Under the pieces are notes generated by a model. It saw only the letters and a program-made list of their open reading frames with translations, was not told where the DNA came from and ran no database searches. The translations under genes and the position numbers were made by a program. Below, in pieces: positions 13,965 through 19,032 of a stretch of DNA of 19,906 bases (the stretch's first letter is position 1; each line of letters begins with the position of its first letter). Location: the NCBI GenBank assembly GCA_013813135.1, contig JACCSF010000196.1, positions 1 through 19,906 on the forward strand, read 5' to 3'. The DNA is from Thermoleophilaceae bacterium. GTDB taxonomy: Bacteria; Actinomycetota; Thermoleophilia; Solirubrobacterales; Thermoleophilaceae.

Positions 13965-14675
13965 TCAGTAGCGCAGGCGGCCGCGCAGCAGCGCCGGCCC
14001 GTGCTTCTTGCCGCCGGTGTGCCGCGCAACGACCATCACGTGGTAGTCGCCCGGCCGAACCGCGGCGGTCAGCACGGCCTCCGCGGTTCCGTCGCCGCCG
14101 GCGCGGAAGGTCCCGCCGCTGACCCAGTGGCCGTCAGCGCGCACGCACCAGAGCTCGTACATCCGGCCGCTCCCCGTGGGCAGCCCGCGGGCGCGCAGTC
14201 GCACCCGCGTGCCAGCGGGCACTTCGTCGGCCCATGCCGTGGCCACGGCGGTTGAGTCGCTGCCGAGCGGCGCCAGCCTAGCGCTGGCGTAGGCGCCCGA
14301 GTCCTGCTCGTCCCCGCCCAGCAACACGAGCGCGAGCACCACTGCCGCGGCGCACGCCCCGATGAGCGCTGCGAAGCGCGGCAGGTTGAGGCTCAGGCGC
14401 CCGAAGCGCCGCCGTCGCGCGGGGCGCTCGCGGCCGCGAGCGCGAGCGAAGCGGTCGAGCACGGTCTCCTCGACCGCGGGCGAGAGGGAGGGCGGCGGCA
14501 CGTCGTCGGGCTCGATCTGGTCGAGCAGCGTCGGCAGCGCGTCAAGCGCCCGTGCCTCCGGCCCGCAGTGGGGACAGGCGGCGACGTGACGCCGCATCTC
14601 CTCCATCTCCGCGGGCTCGAGCGAGCCGAGCACGTACCCGCCGAGCAGGGCGGCGTGAGTCGGGCACGCGCTCAT
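13965..14675 (-). CDS. Anti-sigma factor, ZAS domain plus membrane helix plus RskA-like C-terminal domain
   Basis: This 236-residue protein has an N-terminal zinc-binding anti-sigma domain (H30-x3-C34-x2-C37 in RRHVAACPHC), an Arg-rich juxtamembrane stretch, and one transmembrane helix (FAALIGACAAAVVLALVLLG, about 100-119). The extracytoplasmic RskA-like domain contains MYELWCVRADGHWVSGGTF and GDGTAEAVL. Proteins of this type hold an ECF sigma factor at the membrane until an outside signal triggers proteolysis. Its ATG overlaps the sigma TGA (ATGA at 14672-14675), with a GGAGGTG 6 nt upstream, so the pair is made together. It is followed by a cupredoxin lipoprotein, which may be its sensor partner or regulon target. 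Confidence 0.92.
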   Translation of the reverse strand: MSACPTHAALLGGYVLGSLEPAEMEEMRRHVAACPHCGPEARALDALPTLLDQIEPDDVPPPSLSPAVEETVLDRFARARGRERPARRRRFGRLSLNLPRFAALIGACAAAVVLALVLLGGDEQDSGAYASARLAPLGSDSTAVATAWADEVPAGTRVRLRARGLPTGSGRMYELWCVRADGHWVSGGTFRAGGDGTAEAVLTAAVRPGDYHVMVVARHTGGKKHGPALLRGRLRY

Positions 14676-15220
14676 GCGCGCACCTCCATCTCATCCAGGA
14701 TCAGGCGCAAGGTGCGGAGCGCGTACGAAGTGCGGCTCTTGACCGTGCCGAGCGGGATTCCCTTGTGCTCGGAGATCTCGCGCAGACTGAGGCCGCCGTA
14801 GTGGGCGAGCCGGATCACCTCGCGGTGCTCGGGCGAGAGCCGGGCAAGCGCGGCGGCCACCTGCCAGCGCAGCACGGCATGCTCCAGCTCGCGGTCGATG
14901 TCGCCGGGGCTCTCGGGCGCGGTCTCCGGCGCCAGGCCGGGCCGCACCGACGCTCGCCGCCGCGCGTCCACGATGCGGTTGCGGGCGATCGTGTAGAGCC
15001 AGGTGCGCACGCTCGCGCGCCCCGGGTCGTAGGCCGCGGCGTGGCGCCAGGCGCGAGCGAACACGTCCTGCACGACCTCTTCCGCCAGTTCGCGGTCGCC
15101 GAGCGCGTTGCAGGCAAAGCCGAACAGCTCGCCCGAGTAGCGGCGATACAGCTCCCGCAGCTCGTCACCGCTGTCGTCTCCCGGCAGTCGCTCCACGAGC
15201 GTTGCATCGCTCGGAGCCAT
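14672..15220 (-). CDS. ECF sigma factor, SigK-like
   Basis: This 182-residue sigma-70 family protein has region 2 at ~20-90 (LYRRYSGELFGFACNAL, AEEVVQDVFARAWRHA, TWLYTIARNRIVDARRR) and region 4 at ~117-175 (LARLSPEHREVIRLAHYGGL, LREISEHKGIPLGTVKSR helix-turn-helix, ALRTLRLIL). There is no region 1.1 or 3, as expected for extracytoplasmic-function sigma factors. It directs RNA polymerase to a small stress regulon and is held by the overlapping anti-sigma gene. It starts at ATG 15220, behind a TAGCGT box 6 nt upstream, so at least one of its promoters looks housekeeping-like and leaderless. The partner architecture (RskA-type C-domain) supports SigK-like. Confidence 0.94.
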   Translation of the reverse strand: MAPSDATLVERLPGDDSGDELRELYRRYSGELFGFACNALGDRELAEEVVQDVFARAWRHAAAYDPGRASVRTWLYTIARNRIVDARRRASVRPGLAPETAPESPGDIDRELEHAVLRWQVAAALARLSPEHREVIRLAHYGGLSLREISEHKGIPLGTVKSRTSYALRTLRLILDEMEVRA

Positions 15221-15226
15221 GCGCCC

Positions 15227-15232
15227 ACGCTA
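15227..15232 (-). promoter_or_regulatory. Putative -10 box of the sigma operon
   Basis: On the minus strand this reads TAGCGT (TANNNT), 6 nt before the ATG at 15220. An ECF-type autoregulatory promoter was not recognised. Confidence 0.4.
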
Positions 15233-15259
15233 TACGCAGCCGACGGGTTTGCGGTTCGG

Positions 15260-15390
15260 TCAGGCCCGCCGCAGCAGCACGAGCGCGAAGCCGAGCGTCT
15301 CGCGTCCGCCCGGCATGGTCAGGTACTCAGGAGGCGGGTGTAGAGGTCGAGCTCGCCGTGGGCGATGCGCGACACGGCGGCGCGGTCCAT
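15260..15390 (-). pseudogene. Class I methyltransferase remnant (both ends kept, centre missing)
   Basis: From ATG 15390 the sequence reads MDRAAVSRIAHGELDLYTR, a recognisable methyltransferase opening (MDRAAVS.IAHG). It then stops at a TGA after LLST. In another frame the following bases read PEYLTMPGGRETLGFALVL and end LRRA with a TGA at 15260, which looks like the C-terminus of the same type of protein (G-R-x-TLGFAL-x-LRR). Only about 43 codons remain of an expected ~250 residues, so the S-adenosylmethionine-binding core would be gone. The start and its TACGGT -10 box are intact and shared with the divergent membrane-protein gene. The family assignment is from memory of such termini. Confidence 0.5.
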
Positions 15391-15396
15391 CCGGGC

Positions 15397-15406
15397 ACCG
15401 TACCTT
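15397..15406. promoter_or_regulatory. Overlapping divergent -10 boxes of the methyltransferase remnant and the YbhN-like gene
   Basis: ACCGTACCTT reads TACGGT on the minus strand (15402 to 15397) and TACCTT on the plus strand (15401-15406), sharing the TA at 15401-15402. The boxes end 6 nt before ATG 15390 (minus) and 7 nt before GTG 15414 (plus). Confidence 0.55.
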
Positions 15407-15413
15407 TCCTGCG

Positions 15414-16472
15414 GTGGCACCCGCGACGCTCGGCGACTCGTTTCAGTCGTTCTTCGACGCAGTCGACGACTTCGTTTCGAACCTCGCCTCGGTGCGGCTC
15501 GGGCCGCTGGTGCTGGCCCTGCTCCTGTTCACGACGTACCTGACGCTGCGAGCGCGGGCGAGCTTCAACATCCTGCGCGCGACCTACCCGAACGAACGCA
15601 TCCAGTTCCGGGAGATCTGGGGCGCCTACTTCGCCGGGTACGGCTTCAATGCGGTGATTCCGGCGCGCGGCGGCGATGTGGTCCGCCTGTTCCTGACCAA
15701 GACCTCGGTACCGAACTCGAGCTACCCGGCCGTGGCGGCGACCCTCGTGGTCGAGCTCATCTTCGACGCCGCGATGGGCTCGCTGATCCTGCTGTTCGCG
15801 TTCACGCAGGGGGTCTTCCCCAAGCCGCCCGACTTCGCGAAGCTGAACGCTTTCGACCTCTCCTACCTCGCCCAGCACCCCCGCTTCGCGCTGTTTCTGA
15901 TCACGGCGCTGGCGATCGGGGTGTTCGTGGCGTTCGCGCTGCTGAGCGTGCGCGTGAAGGCCTTCTGGGAGCGTGTCAGGCAGGGCTTCACGATCCTGCG
16001 GGACCGGCGGCGCTACCTGCGCGAGGTGTTCGCGGTGCAGTTCGTCGGCTGGCTGTTCCGCTTCGCCGCCTTCTGGGCGCTGCTGGAGGCGTTCAACGTG
16101 GGCGGCTCGGTCAAGAACGTGCTCCTCGTGCTGGGCGTCAACGCCGTCTCGGCGGCCGTGCCGTTCACGCCGCAGGGGGCGGGCGTGCAGCAGGCGCTGC
16201 TCGCGAAGGTGTTCGGCGGCGGCGGGATCAAGGCCGCCACCGTGGCCGCCTACTCGGTCGGGCAGCAGATCGCGATCGGGGCGCTCACGTTCGGCATCGG
16301 CTTCGCCGCGCTCGTGTTCATCTTCCGGGTGCGCAGCTTCAAGGAGGTGGTCGCCCGCGGGCGCGCGGATCGCGCCGACGAGGTGGCGCGGCGCGACACG
16401 ACGAGTTCGTCCGCCGACCCGTCCGGTCCGCCCCAGCGCCCGCCGTCCGAGCGCGCGCCCCCCGGTGTCTAG
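15414..16472 (+). CDS. YbhN/UPF0104-type (LPG synthase/flippase-like) integral membrane protein
   Basis: The 352-residue protein has about eight membrane helices, starting with LGPLVLALLLFTTYLTLRA. It contains the family's hallmark segment GYGFNAVIPARGGDVVRLFL (about 78-97), then VVELIFDAAMGSLILLF, and late motifs VNAVSAAVPFTPQGAGVQQAL and YSVGQQIAIGALTFGIGFA. The tail (RADRADEVARRDTTSSSADP) is charged and disordered. The family includes lysylphosphatidylglycerol synthetase membrane domains and proteins of unknown lipid-related function; no catalytic aminoacyl-transfer domain is attached here. GTG 15414 is chosen because it follows a TACCTT box by 7 nt and begins the coding similarity; the open frame extends further upstream into unrelated sequence. 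Confidence 0.88.
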   Translation: MAPATLGDSFQSFFDAVDDFVSNLASVRLGPLVLALLLFTTYLTLRARASFNILRATYPNERIQFREIWGAYFAGYGFNAVIPARGGDVVRLFLTKTSVPNSSYPAVAATLVVELIFDAAMGSLILLFAFTQGVFPKPPDFAKLNAFDLSYLAQHPRFALFLITALAIGVFVAFALLSVRVKAFWERVRQGFTILRDRRRYLREVFAVQFVGWLFRFAAFWALLEAFNVGGSVKNVLLVLGVNAVSAAVPFTPQGAGVQQALLAKVFGGGGIKAATVAAYSVGQQIAIGALTFGIGFAALVFIFRVRSFKEVVARGRADRADEVARRDTTSSSADPSGPPQRPPSERAPPGV

Positions 16473-16475
16473 ACT
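16470..16475 (+). promoter_or_regulatory. Putative -10 box of the small unknown gene
   Basis: TAGACT (TANNNT) lies 6 nt before ATG 16482. Its first three bases are also the stop codon of the upstream gene. Confidence 0.4.
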
Positions 16476-16481
16476 CGGGGC

Positions 16482-16763
16482 ATGTCTTCGGAAGACCCTT
16501 TTGGCGGCCTCTTCGGCGACCCGGACGAGCTGCGCCGGCGCATGGCGGAGTTCGCCGAGCAGATGCAGGGCGCCCAGCGCGTGGCCTGGGCCGACAACGC
16601 GATCAAGCTGGCCGTCGACATGACCGTCGCGGGGCTCCAGCGCATGAACCTCCAGGGCAACGCCGAGGAGCAGTCGCGCGACCTGCTCCAGGCGATGCGC
16701 CTGATGTTCCCCGAGGCCGTGATCCTCGTACGCGAGGCGCGCGAGGGCTTCGGGACCAGCTAG
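16482..16763 (+). CDS. Small soluble helical protein of unknown function
   Basis: The 93-residue protein begins MSSEDPFGGLFGDPDELRRR and continues with amphipathic helical stretches (AEFAEQMQGAQRVAWADNAI, QSRDLLQAMRLMFPEAVILV). It has no signal peptide, membrane segment, cysteine or recognisable motif. I do not recognise a family. It starts 9 nt after the YbhN-like stop, behind its own possible -10 box, and ends in a CTAG (16760-16763) shared with the stop of the convergent gene. Confidence 0.75.
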   Translation: MSSEDPFGGLFGDPDELRRRMAEFAEQMQGAQRVAWADNAIKLAVDMTVAGLQRMNLQGNAEEQSRDLLQAMRLMFPEAVILVREAREGFGTS

Positions 16764-17433
16764 TCGAGCTGCCAGGACAGGCCGTGGTCGCCCAGGTGGT
16801 TGAGGAAAGCCGCCGGGTCGAAGGCCGCCGCCGGCCCCAGCGCGCCCGCGCGGGCGAAGCCCGGCGCGCTCATCAGCTCGGCCCCTTGCACGAGCGTGAC
16901 CGCCGTCAGCCCGTACACGTCGGAGCCGCGCACGACGCCCTGGCGCGTGGCACCGTCCGCGCCGTGGGCCTGAGCGACGATCGTGAACTCCGCGGCGCGC
17001 CGGGCGTCCTCTGAAGGGCCCTCGGGCAGCAGCCGCATGGCGCTGTTGAGCAGCCCGCGCAGCGGCGTGCGCAGCGTCAGCGCGAGCGCCGGCATGGCGT
17101 AAGGCAGCAGCGGGGCGGCCGCCGCGAAGGGGGCGGCCGTGCGCGTGGTCAGCAGCGCGGTGACCTTGCGGGTGCGCGTGTGGTGGGGAACGGTGACCAC
17201 CTCACCCGCCGGGTAGCGGGACATCTGCTGGCGGCCGATCGGCTCCGGGAAGTCGAAGCTGGCCCTGGAGATGCCGCCCGGCGCCGGGCGCCAGCTCTCG
17301 TCCTCGTAGACGACGTCGCCGCCCTTCATCATCTCCAGCCCCGATCGCAGCGTCCCGCGGCTCATGCCGAAGCCCTCCAGTTCGTCGGCGACCAGGCGGT
17401 GTAGCCGGTGGCTCCGTAGAGGACGATCGTCAC
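16760..17433 (-). pseudogene. Saccharopine-dehydrogenase-like reductase lacking most of its Rossmann domain
   Basis: From GTG 17433 the minus strand reads VTIVLYGATGYT, the dinucleotide-binding start of saccharopine-dehydrogenase-like / trans-acting enoyl-reductase-like proteins. The frame then breaks. The next frame gives LVADEL (the usual continuation) and at once GFGMSRGTLRSGLEMM, a point normally well over 100 residues later. The remaining ~200 residues (YEDESWRPAPGGISRASFDF, ERPA-type tail ending LNHLGDHGLSWQLD) look intact. So the gene shows an apparent ~4-nt frameshift at about 17392-17400 and a deletion on the order of 130 codons near 17378-17390. ATG 17365 could still express a 201-residue C-terminal product, but without the NADP site it should not be a working reductase. 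Confidence 0.7.
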
Positions 17434-17440
17434 CGGCGGC

Positions 17441-17450
17441 ACGATACAGT
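17441..17450. promoter_or_regulatory. Overlapping divergent -10 boxes of the reductase remnant and the CBS gene
   Basis: ACGATACAGT reads TATCGT on the minus strand (17446 to 17441) and TACAGT on the plus strand (17445-17450), sharing the TA at 17445-17446. Each box ends exactly 7 nt before its GTG (17433 minus; 17458 plus). Confidence 0.6.
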
Positions 17451-17457
17451 CGCCCCC

Positions 17458-17904
17458 GTGCGCATCTCGGAGGTTATGACGGAGGGCGTGGTCACCGCGG
17501 CGACGCAGGACAGCCTGCGCCGCGTCGGCGAGCTGATGCGCGACCGCAACGTCGGCTCGGTGGTGATCTGCGACGGCGGCCGGCCGGTCGGCGTGATCAC
17601 GGACCGCGACCTGGCGCTGGCCGTGGTGGCGGACGATGTCGACGCCGGCGATGCCGCCGGCTCGCAGGCCTCGCGACCGCTGGTCACGGGGCAGGTGGAG
17701 ATGGACATCGAGGAGGCGGTGGCGCTGATGGTGCAGCACCGCATCCGCCGGCTGCCGGTCATCGATGGGGAGGATCTGGTCGGCATCGTCACGATCGACG
17801 ATCTCGCCGTCAGGGCCGGCGACCTGCACCAGGCCCAGCAGATCACCGCCGAGGTGGCCAAGGCCGCGCTGCCCGAGTTCTATTTCCACCAGCGGGGCGG
17901 CTGA
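17458..17904 (+). CDS. CBS-domain-pair protein
   Basis: The 148-residue protein is made of two tandem CBS domains with nothing else attached. The first spans roughly 1-65 (VRISEVMTEGVVTA, GELMRDRNVGSVVICDGGRP, VGVITDRDLAL) and the second 70-140 (VEMDIEEAVALMVQHRIRRL, PVIDGEDLVGIVTIDDLAV). CBS pairs bind adenosine nucleotides or S-adenosylmethionine and act as cytosolic energy or ligand sensors, sometimes as stand-alone regulators. The partner is unknown. GTG 17458 is chosen because the first CBS motif starts there and a TACAGT box ends 7 nt upstream. A small unknown gene starts 2 nt after its stop, so it likely heads an operon. Confidence 0.93.
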   Translation: MRISEVMTEGVVTAATQDSLRRVGELMRDRNVGSVVICDGGRPVGVITDRDLALAVVADDVDAGDAAGSQASRPLVTGQVEMDIEEAVALMVQHRIRRLPVIDGEDLVGIVTIDDLAVRAGDLHQAQQITAEVAKAALPEFYFHQRGG

Positions 17905-17906
17905 CG

Positions 17907-18119
17907 ATGGCCCCACCCACGCCCGACCAGCTGCGCACCCGCCGGCGCGTGGAGACCCTGATCCGGCTGATGGCGCCCGCCCTCGACGCCGTGCTCGCCG
18001 TCGGCGACCGGGTGTCCCGGATCGTCGAGCGCGACGACCCCGAGTACTACCCGCCGCGCGTCGGGCAGCGCGCGGCCACAGCCTCGCGCTCCTCGGACGA
18101 CGCGCCGCCACCCGGGTGA
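17907..18119 (+). CDS. 70-residue protein of unknown function
   Basis: The frame begins MAPPTPDQLRTRRRVETLIR, has one moderately hydrophobic helix (LMAPALDAVLAVGDRVSRIV) and a Ser/Pro/Asp-rich end. No family is recognised. Support comes from position: it starts 2 nt after the CBS stop, and its TGA overlaps the next GTG (GTGA), so it fills the space between two good genes with no gap. A G-rich GGGGCGG lies about 8 nt before the ATG. Confidence 0.6.
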   Translation: MAPPTPDQLRTRRRVETLIRLMAPALDAVLAVGDRVSRIVERDDPEYYPPRVGQRAATASRSSDDAPPPG

Positions 18120-19018
18120 GCGACCAGGAGCAGCTTCAGTGGGAGGCCCGCTACGGCCGGCCCGCCGCGATAGCCGCCTTCGCGGCCGGCTTTTTGCTGC
18201 TCGCGGGCACCTTCGCCCTCCAGTCGATCTTCGAGGACCGGCCCCGAGTCGAGGCGCTGCCGGACTTCCTGCTCTCGGCCCACGACTCCCCCGAGACGCT
18301 GATCCTCTCGTCCGCGCTGCAGGCCGCCTCGGCGCTGTGCCTGATCGCGGTCTTCTACTACCTGTTTCGCGCGATCATCCACCGCTCTCCGCAGGTGCCG
18401 AAGTGGTTCGTCTACCTGATCCTGGCCGGTCCCGTCTTCTACGCGGTCTCCCAGGTGGTGGGCGCGATCGACCGCGTCGACGTGGCCGACACGTTCGCCG
18501 CGCGATCTTCCGACGCGGGCAAGTTCTGCCCGGCGATCTTCGGCAACCGTGGTGACGAGTGCGCCCAGGACCTCCTGTCCGACGACGTCAGCCCGATCCT
18601 CGTCGGGCTGAGCCTGGCCGGGTCGGTCGCGACGGCGTTCCTGTTCGTGATGTTGCCGCTGCGCGCGCGGCGCGCCGGGCTGATGAGCCAGTTCATGGCC
18701 ATCCTCGGAGTGATCGCGGGAGCTCTGATGGTGCTGCGGCTGGTGCCGCTGGTGCCCGAGATCGTCCAGGCCTTCTGGCTGGGGGCGGTAGGCGCGATGT
18801 TCCTCAGCATCTGGCCCGGCGGCCGCGGGCCAGCCTGGGAGACGGGCCTGTCGGACCCGTGGCCGAGCTCGGCGGAGCGCCGCGGCCTGGTGACGGCGGG
18901 AGCGGGGTCCGACAACGGCGGCGGCGGTTCGTCCGCCGAGCCGGCCGGCACTCCGCCCGAGCCCGAACCGAACCCCCAACGCCCCAGCTCACGCAAGAGA
19001 AGGCGAAAAAGGCGCTAA
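18116..19018 (+). CDS. Six-helix integral membrane protein of unknown function
   Basis: The 300-residue protein has about six membrane segments: 17-38, 62-88, 97-118, 158-181, 191-210 and 214-233. Between helices 3 and 4 a loop carries Cys138 and Cys149, which could form a disulfide. The C-terminal ~65 residues are disordered (Gly/Ser/Pro/Glu-rich) and end in a basic tail, RKRRRKRR. I recognise no named family. It starts at GTG 18116, overlapping the stop of the 70-residue gene by 3 nt, and so probably shares the CBS operon. Confidence 0.82.
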   Translation: MSDQEQLQWEARYGRPAAIAAFAAGFLLLAGTFALQSIFEDRPRVEALPDFLLSAHDSPETLILSSALQAASALCLIAVFYYLFRAIIHRSPQVPKWFVYLILAGPVFYAVSQVVGAIDRVDVADTFAARSSDAGKFCPAIFGNRGDECAQDLLSDDVSPILVGLSLAGSVATAFLFVMLPLRARRAGLMSQFMAILGVIAGALMVLRLVPLVPEIVQAFWLGAVGAMFLSIWPGGRGPAWETGLSDPWPSSAERRGLVTAGAGSDNGGGGSSAEPAGTPPEPEPNPQRPSSRKRRRKRR

Positions 19019-19032
19019 GTCGTAACCCTCGC

